Source: Paraspadella gotoi
Taxonomy: Eukaryota; Chaetognatha
Reading direction: 5' to 3'
Length of the DNA stretch: 64,000 bases
NCBI GenBank assembly: GCA_051294375.1
Contig: CM119270.1
Coordinates: 11,910,416 to 11,974,415 of the forward strand
Shown here: piece by piece, positions 39,251 through 52,500 of the stretch
How positions within the stretch are numbered: position 1 is the first letter of the stretch
Layout of the letters: each line of letters starts with the position of its first letter
Translations under genes and position numbers: made by a program
The notes under the pieces: model-generated
What the model was told of the DNA's origin: nothing
What the model saw: the letters and a program-made list of their open reading frames with translations, nothing else
The model's database searches: none

Positions 39251-42200
39251 GGTGATTTGTGTTGTTGTTGTCGAAACGGAGATAAAAAAGATATATGTGC
39301 GAAGGCCGAACGGGGCAGGGGTAGGGGCAGGGGGGGAGCAGGGGCAGGGGCAGGGGCAGGTGCAGGGCCTTTCAAGGTCGAGAAAAAAAGTTTGGAAGCG
39401 TCGATGTTTCTGTGGGATTTAAAATATCACTACGTTATAAGTCCGAAGTGGCTTTTGAAGGGTCTTCGGTAAAGAGTTACAAAAAAGACGCAAGCAACGA
39501 AAGAATATTCGTGGAAAAACTGACGTCGCTTGTCCAGTGGGCGGATTTTGAGTTTCTATTTTTAACTACCGTCAGTCAGTCAGTCAGTCACACCGGATGT
39601 GGGCTGGAAAGTGATATTACATCCGGCTCACTTTTTCACATCGGCTCAATCCAACCGGGTGGACTTTTCACAGTCACGACTGTAATCGTCTCGTAATTCG
39701 ATTACCAAAATACAGCCGTTTTTTGGCTTTATTAAGAAAGCTTTGAGAAACTTGGGTTGCTTTCTTGTAATTTTTTTTCCAGGATTTTTATTGTTATTTG
39801 AAAGATATTTTAAAATTTTGTTAAAGAGGAATTTCCAAATCTGACACCAATTTAATTTTTATGATTGGATTGATGTCGTTGTTGGGCAACGCGGGTAAAT
39901 ATGGGATCTTGTTAATAATTTTTTAAAGTGGTGATGCAATACAAATAAAAGACAACCGTAAAAGGGGAGTTATTAGTTAAGTGATTTCTTTCATTTCCCT
40001 TCACGAGTGGTTGCATGTTTAATGATGTCGAATTCTTTTTAGTAGTTTTAAAATTTTTATTCATTAAATTCATTAAATCAAGAAATAAGAAACGCATTTT
40101 TTGAAGAAAGTTATGAAAGAAAATTAGCTATAAAATGCTTTTCTTTAAAAATTAATATTTGCTAATTAAATTTTATTAATCTCAATTGACGACATATTAT
40201 CAAAATCGTGAAACGTTTCTGTTATACCATTATTAAGCAACAAGAATGAAACAAGATGACGCAGACAAACATATTGACAGTTAAAATCAAACTAGTCCAT
40301 ATTCCATACTGTATAGTCAATATAAGTTATATGAAAAAGTTTTTTGTTTCTCCAAGGGTTTTGAGCTGAAGATGACGCGCAAGTACGGCGTAGATTCAAA
40401 GAGATCGATCAAAATATAAACAAAAGTCAAGAGATAAAATTTACAAAATAGACATGAAACTACGAAAAATGATAAATTAAACTTTTTTTAGATCGTAATG
40501 ATCTTTTACAAATTTTAGATACTTTCGGCATCTTACAAATCTAAAACTGTAATGTGAAAACAATTGGTGGCGTTCACTATTATCCCTTCAATTTGAACTT
40601 CTTCGTTTTACAAGAGTTTTTTTAACACTACAAATACTCAGTAAAACCTAACACTATTTTTATTCTAAGTACGGTAATCTCAACTTCTGCGTCAAATCAA
40701 ATTAAAGGAGAGAAAGTAATTCCGAACAGGAACCCTTATTTGTTCAGTTTATAGACTTCAAACGGATCCGAGAACAAATTCGCAAAAAAAATTCAGAAAA
40801 GAAAATGTTATAAAACCTTTTTGCGAAAACCATGCTATTCCAACCGCCTTATTTCGTTTTTGCTACACATCCAAGCAGCTGCACCTGCGATTTGTCTTTC
40901 CTGCATCTGTGATTCTGCACTACTTCAGCCCTCAACATCGCCCAGAGGCAAACCGACCTGCAAAGGGCAGCAGACTTTTTTTATTTAGAGCCAAATAGCA
41001 ATTTTTTTGCACGAAATCATAATCTGATGGTTTAATATCCAAGATGTGGTCCATCAGACCGTTTCACACAATGCTGGTGCACAATGCAAAATGCAAGTGC
41101 TTAAGAATTTCTCAATCATATTTTACTGCATTTTAAATGTTCAAATGATATTGCCCCGAATTATTAAATTCATTTTATTTGTACTAATTAAAACAAATTC
41201 TTTCATCCTAAAACTCAAAAAGGAGTGTGCACCGAGAAGGTGCGATCTTTCTTTTTCTTTATTTTTGTCTCATTTTAAGAAACTTACCTCGGAACTTACC
41301 TCGAATTTGCTCGAGGGACGCAGCGGAGGGAAAGAGGGAAAGTAGGAAGAGAAAGAGGGAGAGAAGAGAGGGCAAAGAGAGAGAAAGGAAAGCGAGAGAG
41401 AGGGGGGAGGAGCAAAATTGGGGGGCAGTGAAGAAGTGGCTGAAGTTCACAAGTCTTTTAGTTTTCTCTTTCCAGAAGGAATTTCGACTTCGGAGGCGGC
41501 TTGGTAATTCCCAATCTGATTTTCCGCGAGTTACGGCATTTTTTCACAGGGGCATCTGCTCGACCAACGGCATCTGCTATCAATCTATTTCACTGCTCAA
41601 CTCTTATTTTTTTTACTTTTCTCCTCTCGGACTTGGATACGAAAAAAAAAGATATTTTTTTTCTCTCTCTTTTTTCCAAAATAACTTTATCTAACTTTAT
41701 TTCAAATTCGGTGTTCAACGTCGTTGTTTGTTTATGTCCGTTTTTGCGAGAGAAAATTAAATAAGTTCCGAACTATTTATCTATTAAGCAATAATCTACT
41801 TATCTAACGGCCTAAAAGTAACCAACAACCAATGCGACCTTTTATCAGTAATTTTCTTTATTCTTTCGAAGATGAGTGAGAATTCTCTTTATATTACACA
41901 AACACAACACACGCAGTCACAAAAGTTAACTTTCATTCGATCTACAATCCAAGTAGGTCGTTCTTTCCTTCTAAAATCATCACGACATTCAACGTGAATA
42001 TTACATTATAATTTCTACCACCAATTTTGTTTTCTCATCTCGGTTTTAAGGAAAAAAAACCAAAAAACAAAACAAAAACATCGATGATCGTTAAAACAAA
42101 AATCTCCACATTCGATTTAATTCGTTCCATCTGTGAAAAAAAAACAGGCGTGACTCTCGATTTGGGCATTTTTATCACCGGAGCTTTTTCACGTCCTTCA

Positions 42201-43467
42201 CTTCTTTTTCTCTTCGGCCAAAAAGAAAAAAGATCAGTTGGATGACGTCAGTTTTATTTAAGCCAAATTATTCTTGAATCGGAAGTCGCTCCTTCGCTGC
42301 TCCTTCGAGATTGGGGCAGAGAGAAATTGGGCCAAAGAGAGATTGGGTTCGGGGACCGAGTCCAACAAATTGGATCATCGCGGAGATGGGAGATTGGTAC
42401 AGATTATCTTATCTTGGGAGGGAGTGGTTGATTTCTTTCCGTGTGTATATTATTTTATTACTGTACCATTCCTATAAATTAATACGAACAAATCAAAGAG
42501 AAAATACGCCTTGTGTTGCAAGCGACAACAAATTCAATATTAATAAAATCCATTATGGAGATAATCCCCAGACAAACTTTGCACTTTTCAAGGAAAAAAC
42601 AAAATGTTTGTGTCAGGAAGAAAGTCTTAAGTTAAAGAACATCGCCGGAAGTCTTTCACTTTATCTCCACAACGAATCAATGATAAACATTGATAAAGTA
42701 GTAGAAATGCTATGTTTAAAAAGACCACTCCTGACTCTTGAACGAAACGAAAAATTATTACACGTCAATACAATTTAAATTCAATTTAATTTTCATTCAA
42801 AAGTAGTTTTGTGGCGGTAGTGGAGCCAAAAGTGAGATGCCCCTTCCCAATGGGCATCACAGGCAACCTGGCTGTTGCCATAGCTTTATAAAAAAGATTT
42901 AATTTTTTTCGAAAATATTATTTGAGTCTCTTAACCTCTTTTTTACCAGACTTATCTGTCTTTCAAAAGGAGGCTGGGTTCGTGTGGAAAAAACAAGCTC
43001 CACTTAGTTTTAGCCATTATCTTTTTTTGTTTAAAAGATTCCAGACAACAGTACTGTTTGTCAATGTGCGCCCGACCCACAAATACTATTTTACCATCTT
43101 TAATTTCAATCACATCCTTGACTTGAATTTTAAATTAACCATGACCGATTGATATTTCGAAAAAGATTTTGTAAAAAAATTGTGAATTGTACTTTTCTGA
43201 TAATATTAAATCCATCCAAATAGTTCACTAAAAAGGGTTGGACTCGTAGTTTGAATGCGTCGGTCGTCGGAGAAGCGGTGATGCCTCCCTTATCCTTTTC
43301 GAACTTCCCTTTTGCGGTTTTTCGTCTCCGGTTCACGATTACCTCACCCTCTTTTCCTTTTCACTCCTTCGAAAATTCGCCCCCGCCGATTCTCACAGAC
43401 GAAAACGTGAATCGTGAAAGACAGAATAAAAAAGAGGTTGTTGCATTAACGAAGGGACGAAAGTTCT
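39251..43467. other. Gene-poor part of the right palindrome arm
   Basis: Lies upstream of the TRPC ATG. Just before the ATG are a (TTG)n stretch on the + strand and a (GGGGCA)n run near 39310-39365, probably 5' untranslated or promoter DNA. The rest is AT-rich with a purine tract at 41325-41420 and a partial R1 at 42812-42883. No other exon was recognised. Confidence 0.55.
42812..42883 (+). repeat. Partial R1 repeat in right arm
   Basis: Carries GCCAAAAGTGAGATGCCCC through CAACCTGGCTGTTGCCATA, the 3' part of R1. Mirror of 25507-25575. Confidence 0.75.
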
Positions 43468-43601
<134 letters not shown>

Positions 43602-44183
43602 GCTTCACTCTCTCTCCGGATCTACCCAAAAGAGTTAGAGTGCCTTTTTTGGGTTTGATCGCTTGTGGCGGCCGTCGACAGACTTGAAACCCGAAGGCGG
43701 GCATTCTTCTCTAAATTATTTTTCCTTTTTCTCCGATAAAAACTTCTCTAGAATGTAAATCCAGTTTCTACGTTTTTGTCTGCTTAATCCTGAGTTTCTT
43801 TGTTTATTTTCTTTTCGTAGTGAACCTAATCGTAACCCCAATCGCACCCATTTATTTATATTTATTATTTCGGTGATTTGTAATCAACTCTAAAACTCCA
43901 AAACTTAGAATTCTCTATTTTAAAAAAAGGATACTTTTTTTCTAGTTAATTAACGCGAACCTTCGAGAGACACAGCGAGATATAAAAACATGAAGAGATA
44001 ACCAAAGAACAAAAAAAAACTAATTAAACGATTCAAGACTCAAAACTGAAACTAACTATTGCAAAATGCTTCCACGATAAATTTAAACTTCTGAACAAGG
44101 AAAAACAACGAATACGATAAACAAACTAATCGTTCGTTGATAACCAAAAAAATCGCGATACAGACAATAGTTTCGGAAATACG

Positions 44184-46556
44184 ATGACTTTCGTGTTGGA
44201 CTTCGTCCAGGCGTTGCTCGGCAACAAAGTGTGGATCGACGACGGCGTGGATCGAATCAACCGGAAGTACACAGTCTGCCTCATTCTCATTTGCTTGGTC
44301 ATCATCGTCTCGGGACAATTTTTGAGAGGAGATCAAATCCAATGTTTTCCTCCCGTCTATTTTTCGGGTAAGAGTGAACACTCGTGGAATTTCGTTAGAC
44401 GAGAGGAAAAGTTTCATGTGTAATTTAACACTAATCTCATGAAATTCTTTAATTTTCCTTATCTTTCCACATTTCTACTAATTGAGCGCATTAGCTAATA
44501 ATGATTAGAATATTTTTGTTTTCCTCATTTTTACTACATGATAGCTAGCTACAAAATACTGCAGCTGATCTGGCAAAATTCTTTTCCAACAGTTTGTTAC
44601 AATTACAACTACTTACATTCTCATTCTCAACGACTTTTCCTCACTTTCTCTCTTCTTTATTCACGATTATTTTTTTCAGCGAAAGCCAGTGAGATAAAGG
44701 GAGAGAGAAAAAAAAACACGGCTAATTGCTCTTTGTTTTCCGTTTTCTTGTAAGATTATATAGAGCGGAGAATAAAAAAAAAAACAGGGGTTGATGACTG
44801 CGAACGTTAACTCGTTAATCAGCGTGTATCTCTATTAACGATGGATTTTTCATTAGGAAGGAAAAAGGGTGGAGAGAAGGATCGTGAGGAAACGGGGATG
44901 CATGTTGGGACGGGGGGGGAAGAAGTCAAGCGAAGGGAAAGAATTAAATGATGATAATGTTTAGCGATAAACTTAATTAAAGAAGGGTAAAACAGAGAAA
45001 CAAAAAGTTTATAGATAGTTAAGTACTACCTAAAAATTAATTCTTTTATGGATATTATGAAGTATTATAATTGTTATATTTTGTTGTAGCAAACAAGCAA
45101 CCAAAAAAAAAAGCAAATGAATGATAAGGGCGTATGCAAAGTCGGAAACTTTAGACGTTAAACGGGGAAAGATAATCGTTTCAGACGAAACCCTCGTTAC
45201 ATTAAATGTCCACAAAATTGAAAAATTGGGCGATGAACTCCGCCCGAGTTTTAACGAAGGCTAACGAATTTATCAAAATATCCTCTTAATTATGAATTAC
45301 GATTACGATCCCAATGGCGCAATACCGAAACTAAGAGACTAAAAATCAAGGAAAAAACTCCGATGGTGTTAAAATAAAATAAAAGTTTTACCTTTAAAAT
45401 TCACGAGTCTTTTATATATTTTTTTTGGCCAGATGTGAAGGGAGTTTCGTTCCCGAATTGGCAGCAGTTGAAATTCAAATGTTCTCTTCTGACGCCCAAT
45501 TTTGACATTTTATACGTCGGGTCAAATTTGTCAAGAATATTTAATTTATGTTATTTAACTTTCATCTTTTCATTATTCATTGTTAATTTTCCACGCATAA
45601 TCTTTAAACATGCATATTTTACTAAGATTTGAGTTTGTTTATGAAATTGGTACAACCAATATAAAAATTATCCATTCATTTAATAAATAAGCTATCTATA
45701 TTATTGAATTATTGAATGACTGACGAGAATGGCCATTCGTTCAATTGACTCACCAAAGCTTCTTAATATTGATCTCTTACACCCCCACCTTCTCAACCAC
45801 CCCGCAAACCCTGCCCCCTCCCGCAATCAGGCGAACAGGCGGAGTACGCGGAATCGATCTGCTGGACTCGTTCCACCTGGTATCTCATCGAAGACCCGAA
45901 CGGGAAGGAGCTCCAGCCGGAGGACGAGGAGGGCGGGATGAGAAACATGATCTACTACAAGCAGCAAACTGATCAGAACGGGTACTACCAGACGGGATAC
46001 GTGGGACCTCACACCAAAGCCTCCAGGGTGAGCGCAGAGTGTCAATCAATAAATCAATCAATCAATCATTTAATCGATTAATACATCATTCAATCAATCA
46101 ATCAAATACATATTTTTCCATTACTAAATAATTCAATCATTTAATTTTTCTTCAATACATCATAACAATCGAATCAATCAAATCAATCAAATTAATCAAG
46201 TCAATCAAATCAATCAAGTCAATCAAATCAATCAAGTCAATCAAATTAATAAAAGTAATCAAATCACTCATAATCTCATCAATACGACATGAATCCTTCT
46301 ACAGGTAAGAGTGTCTTACTATCAATGGACTCCCGTGATCCTTGGATTAGAAGCTGCTTGCTTCCTGATGCCTTATCTCGTCTGGCACATCTTGGCGGTC
46401 TCCTCGGGACTCCCGATGGTGTCCATGATCAAGGCCGCCAGGGAAATGTCTAAGGTCAGATCAAGAGACAAAGAAGGAAGGAGAAAAGAAATATAAACAA
46501 CTATAAAAAAAGAGAGAAAAAGAAAGAGAGAAAGAAAAAAATGAAAGAAAGAAAAA

Positions 46557-46588
<32 letters not shown>

Positions 46589-49500
46589 AAAAATGAAATA
46601 GAGAAAAAAATTCAATCAATAAACCTACCAAGCGTTTACTCACTTTAAAGAAAAAAAAGAAGAAAGAGAAAAAGAAAGAAATTGATGAAACCAACGAACC
46701 AAACCAATCAAACCAACCAAACCATCCAAACTCACCAGGTCCAACCAGACTCGGCCACCAGAGGCAACTACTGTCGCGATCTCCTCGATCGATACACGCG
46801 ATACATCGAGAAGACGCACGTGGACAAAACCGTGATGCTGCCGGCCTTCGTCAAGAGGATCTTCCGAATGGGCCGTCACTATGGCAACTACATCTTCTTC
46901 ATGTACTGTTTTATAAAGGTTCGATACTTTGAAGGATGTCTTATTACTTAGTATTAAGTATTTAGTATTAGTATTAGGTTCTATGGATTATTTTCATATT
47001 TAAAATATCTGTCAAATTAACATTGTATCTATTATTTCCTTTTCTTTTTCATGTATTTTTTTCTTTTCTTTTCTTTTCTTTTCTTTTCTTTTCTTTTCTT
47101 CATTATCTTCTCCCTTCTGACCAACGTTTCCGCCCTTCCCCTCTTCTTTTCTCATCCTACTTTTCACCCAGGTACTTTACATGCTGAACTGCGCCGTCCA
47201 GATCATGTTGTTGAAGCTCTTCTTCGGCAACGACCCGCGGATCGACATCCTGGAGCACGGGATGTGGGTCCTCGAGGGTCTCTTCTGGGACGGCACCTGG
47301 CGGCACAGCCCTTGGTTCCCCGTCGAAACAGTCTGCCATTTTAAGGTGGGCGTAGGAGTACACGGTTCCCTAGACACCCCGAAAAAGAAAATAGAAACAA
47401 CCCATTTCTGAAACACAAAAAAATGAAAAATATAATGTTTTTACTACATCGTAGTGAAGTCGAAAAATTCTGATCCAAGCAAGTTTTTTTTTAATTGAAT
47501 TTTAAAGTTTTGTTATAATTTTTCATACAAAATAATGAGAAACTAATCAACGACTTTGTCATTCTTTGTCAAATTTTACTTTCTTTATATTTTTCATTTT
47601 TTTGTGTTTCAAAAATGGGTTATTTCTATTTTATTTTTCGGGGTGTCTAGGGAACCGTGAGTAGTATTGTGTTTAGAGATTGAGCTGTCATACATAATTA
47701 GATTAAATTGCTAATCTGAGTAGATAAATAGGTGAGTAACATTACTTAGGACAACAGCGAAGCAATCACCAGGCACACACAAAACTAAAAACAGTAAGAA
47801 AATGGGGGATGAAAAAAAAATGTCTGCGAGGATAAATGACGACGACGACGACTACGACGACGACGACGACGACAACGACGAGGATGACAATAGTTAAGAC
47901 GTTGACGATCCGACTTCTCTTGAGCTGATTTTAACGACCTGCCCTTTGGCTTAGCTTCCTTCTTTTAGGACTAGGGAGGTGTAAAATGGGAGAAGGTTCG
48001 AGGAAGTGAAAAAAGTGTTGGGCTGAAAGAATTTCCCTTTCGCATTTTGGAAGAAGAACTTATTAGTTTTTTTCAGATGGAAGGTTGAGTGAGTTTGAAG
48101 GAAACTCACTACCTCACCTCCGTTTCGAACAATAGTGGCCATCAGTCCGAACAGCAATTCTTTTTTCGGCCATTATTGTCGGTTTGAAGGTCGGGAGGTG
48201 GAGGTCAAAACGGAGGAGGAGGAAGAGGAAGAGGAGGCTAAAAAAGAAAACTGACGGAAGAGAAGAGGACGAGACGGAAATGATTGACGACTTGCAGATG
48301 GTCGAAGCGTCTGAGGGTCGATCCCTTGACGTCTCAACGTCCACCTTGGGTCATCTGAAGATCCGCAGATGTTTGCGAGACGAAAGATAGAAGCAGGGGA
48401 ACGCTTTAAAAATAAAGAAAGAGATTAAGATTAAGATTAAGATTAAGATTAAGATTTTTATACAAATAGGAATAACTGGTAAAATATAGAACTTTATTAA
48501 TGCTTTTAGCTTACTATTTTTGACTTACTTGACTTACTTGACTTGCCAACGATGCTTAATACCCGACAAAACACATTAATGCCAGTGATGTTCTTGCTAA
48601 AGACTTTTGTGATATTGATAGTGACATTAACTTTGTTGACGATGATCGAGGGACATTGAGCCACTTGGTTTTTACCGACTACACTTCCGGTTCAACAAAG
48701 TTCTTGTATTCCCAGCCCTCCTTTTTCNNNNNNNNNNNNNNNNNNNNNNNNNNNNNNNNNNNNNNNNNNNNNNNNNNNNNNNNNNNNNNNNNNNNNNNNN
48801 NNNNNNNNNNNNNNNNNNNNNNNNNNNNNNNNNNNNNNNNNNNNNNNNNNNNNNNNNNNNNNNNNNNNNNNNNNNNNNNNNNNNNNNNNNNNNNNNNNNN
48901 NNNNNNNNNNNNNNNNNNNNNNNNNNNNNNNNNNNNNNNNNNNNNNNNNNNNNNNNNNNNNNNNNNNNNNNATTCAGACGTTTTTGGGATCATTTTTCTC
49001 GTCACCCAACATGACGTTATGTCTCACAAACTCACGACTTCCACTTAACCTACTCCTAGACACTAAGCTGCACCACCCCATTCCACTCCCGACTACGTTA
49101 CTCCACTCCTATCCCTTCACTCCATTTCCCCCTTCCCCATGCTCCGCTGGAAAGTAAGTTCGACAGAGACTCAGACGGTGTCGGTGCGAAGCTTCGTCTT
49201 TATGAAGACGAATAGACGTGAAAGGAAGAAAGGGAGGCGGAGAGACGAGAGGAGTATAGAAGAAAGCAGAAAAAGGAAGGAAAGAAAAAGAAAAGTAAAG
49301 AGAATAGAAAGAGAGAAAAAAATGTAAGGCGAAAAAATGATAGAAATAGTAGGAGAGAGACATGTGACTTTGGCCGGCGGGAGGAAAATGAGAACGTAAA
49401 GGTAAGCTCTCTCATTTATACTTTCCGGATGAAAAAAAACTATCGGAGAGATATAATTTTGACGGATGGAAGCTCGTATTTCCCGAGGGTAGAGTTATAG

Positions 49501-52500
49501 GACGTGAAGTGCGAAGAGCAACGACAGTTGGGTGAGGACAAAGGACATTTGGCGCGAATACGTGGCGGGGGAGAATCTTTATAATGTAAGGAAGGAAAGG
49601 AAAAGGAAAAGGAAAAGGAAGGAAAGGAAAGCGCGCAAAAATGGGAAGCGTCTTCGGTTCTGAGAAAAGAAACAGAGCAACAAGAGCTCGTAATGCCTTT
49701 CGCAATTGCCGGGAGGCAGTAAAAGCATTGGATGATACTGTATTTTTTCTTCTCGTGACAAATAGAGGGGAAGACGTGGGAAGGCAAATGGAGAGACGGA
49801 CAGATAGTCAGACTAACAGAAACAGAAATAGAAAGACGGACCGAGAAAGGCACAGATAAAACGACAGACGGACTGAAAAGCAAATCGAAACTCTCCAAAA
49901 AAGTCGTTATTCAGGTGAACATTAGCAGTGAGAAAATGTTTCACGTTTCACGCGTGATACATATAAAGTCGACTCACTTTCTTCCCCATGAGGAGTTGAT
50001 GAACAGCAGTAGATGAGATTCAAGAGGTTGAGGACGAGGAGGGCGGGAAAGAGGATCGTGAAGAGCGCGAAGAACTTGTCGTTGTAGAGATTTAAGGGGA
50101 GGATGCATTCGAGGGTGTAGGGGACGGGTTGCCCTGTTGCTCCGCCTGTAATGTGGGGAAGGGGGAAATGGAGTGAAGGGATAGGAGTGGAGTAACGTAG
50201 TCGGGAGTGGAATGGGGTGGTGCAGCTAGTGTTAGGAGTAGGTTAAGTGAGAGTCGTGAGTTGTGTGAGACATAACGTATGTTGGGTGAGAGAAAATGAT
50301 CCCAAAAACGTTGAATTCGTGTGAATACGAAATCGGAAGCGTGACTTGAAGAAGTTGGTTTCAGTGGTGCCTTCACTATGAATGCGCGATTTGCTTTGTT
50401 GCGTGTCTAGTCGTCAAATATAGAGAGAGAGTTTAGTAGGAAAAAGGAGGGCTGGAATACAAGAACTTTGTTGAACCGGAAGTGTAGTCGGTAAAAACCA
50501 AGTGGCTCAATGTCCCTCGATCATCGTCAACAAAGTTAATGTCACTATCATATATCACAAAGTCTTTGCAAGAACATCACTGGCATTAATGTGTTTTGTC
50601 GGGTATTAGGCATCGTTGGCAAGTCAAGTAGAGTCAAGTAAGTCAAAATAGTAAGCTAAAACATCTAATAAAGTTCTATATTTACCAGTTATTCCTATTT
50701 GTATAAAAATCTTAATCTTAATCTTAATCTATAATCTCTTTCTTTATTTTTAAAGCGTTCCCCTGCTTCTATCTTTCGTCTCGCAAACATCTGCGGATCT
50801 TCAGATGACCCAAGGTGGACGTTGAGACGTCAAGGATCGACCCTCTAGACGCTTCGACCATCTGCAAGTCGTCATACATTTCCGTCTCGTCCTCTTCTCT
50901 TCCGTCAGTTTTCTTTTTTAACCTCCTCTTCCTCTTCCTCTCCTCCGTTTTGACCTCCACCTCCGACCTTCAAACCGACAATAATGGCCGAAAAAAGAAT
51001 TGCTGTTCGGACTGATGGCCACTATTGTTGAAACGGAGGTGAGGTAGTGAGTTTCTTTCAAACTCACTCAACCTCTCATCTGAAAAAAACTAATAAGTTC
51101 TTCTTCCAAAATGCGAAGGGAATTCTTTCAGCCCAACACTTTTTGTTCACTTCTCGAACCTTCTCCCACTTTACACCTCCCTAGTCCTAAAAGAAGGAAG
51201 CTAAGCCAAAGGGCAAGGAGAAGTCGGATCGTCAACGTCTTAACTATTGTCATCCTCGTCGTTGATCGTCGTCGTCGTCGTCGTAGTCGTCGTCGTCGTC
51301 ATTTATCCTCGCAGACATTTTTTTTTCATCCCCCATTTTCTTCAAGTATGTCATCCTGTCAGAATCGCTTTCCCCCGGGGGCGGTGCTGGGGGCGGCCTC
51401 GCGGAGTGGCCCGCGGGCCGCCCGAGGGCAGGCAATGCCTTACCGCCTAGGGGCGGCCCCGCTGTGCCTCTTTTTTTGGAGCCCCAAGGGGCCACTGTGC
51501 CAGGGGGAATTCCCCGCAGGGGCTAGAAAAGAACTTGCCCCCTGGGGCTACCCCAGGGGGATGGATTTTTCCTGCCCCCTGGAACGGCTCTCTCTCCCTT
51601 TCGCTATCCTCTCTCCCTCTACTCTCTCTTTCTCTGCTGCCCTCTCTCTCTCTGCCTTTCTCTATCTATTGTTCTATTTTCATCTTTTATTACAATAAAA
51701 TATAAAATAAAATAATATTTTTCACGTTTCAATTAATCAATCAATGAAGCAAAGCTGCACAATACTCAACTTGCATAATTTGGTCACTTGCATAATTTAG
51801 TGCAATTGACATAATTTTGTCCAACTGACATAAATTGGGTCAACTGATATAATTTAATGCAACTTTTAAAAATTTGGGTAACACTTTTATAATTTGGTAA
51901 ACTTTCATAATTTTGGTAAATTTTTTATAATTTAGGTAACTTGCTTAATTGGTTAACCTTCATAATTGGCTTAACTTTTAATAATTTGGTAAAACTTTAA
52001 TAATTTGATAAACTTTCATATTTGGTAAACTTTCATAATTTTGGTAACTTCATAATTTTAATCAATTTGCATATTAAATCAACTCGCATAATTTGGTGCA
52101 ACTTGTTTTTGGTCAATTTCATAGATTTGTGCAATGGGCATAAATTAGTCAAGCTGTATAAATTGGTTAATTTGCTTAATGTTAGTCAGACAGTCATAAT
52201 TTGGTCAACTTGCATAAATTTGGTCAAATGAATTCATTTGGTGCAACAATCCACTTAATAATTATCTAATTAATAATTTTGATGCGCGATAGAAATAAAA
52301 AAAAGAAGAGATAATAGAGTGCAAAAAATTTTTTTAGAGATGGTTCAAGTAAAAGTATACTTTTTTTTTTCCATTAAAACTCACTTTTATTTTTCTACCC
52401 GACATGCACGAAAAATTTTCATCTTAATAATTTGTAATAAATAGAGTAAGGATGGGTTTTAATTTTTTAAGTTTCACTTATAAAAAATAATTATTAAAAT

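Larger units (their letters stand above)
47660..49138 (+). repeat. Left arm of second inverted repeat
   Basis: Matches the reverse complement of 53930-50155, apart from a 2.4-kb insertion in that arm and the N run here. Landmarks: GAC triplets near 47840-47890, an (ATTAAG)n hexamer run near 48425-48455, ACCTCCGTTTCGAACAATAG at 48116-48135, and 48972-49138 against 50155-50320. Confidence 0.92.

Noticed and set aside
47346-47411. Read-through of innexin 2 exon 5 as an alternative C-terminus
   Set aside because: The extension comes from the intron and the MITE-like element and lacks the conserved second-loop and TM4 segment.
51111-51698. 195-codon frame with Gly/Ala/Arg-rich centre
   Set aside because: Crosses the boundary between the inverted-repeat arm and the inserted element and follows the GC-rich element end; no domain.
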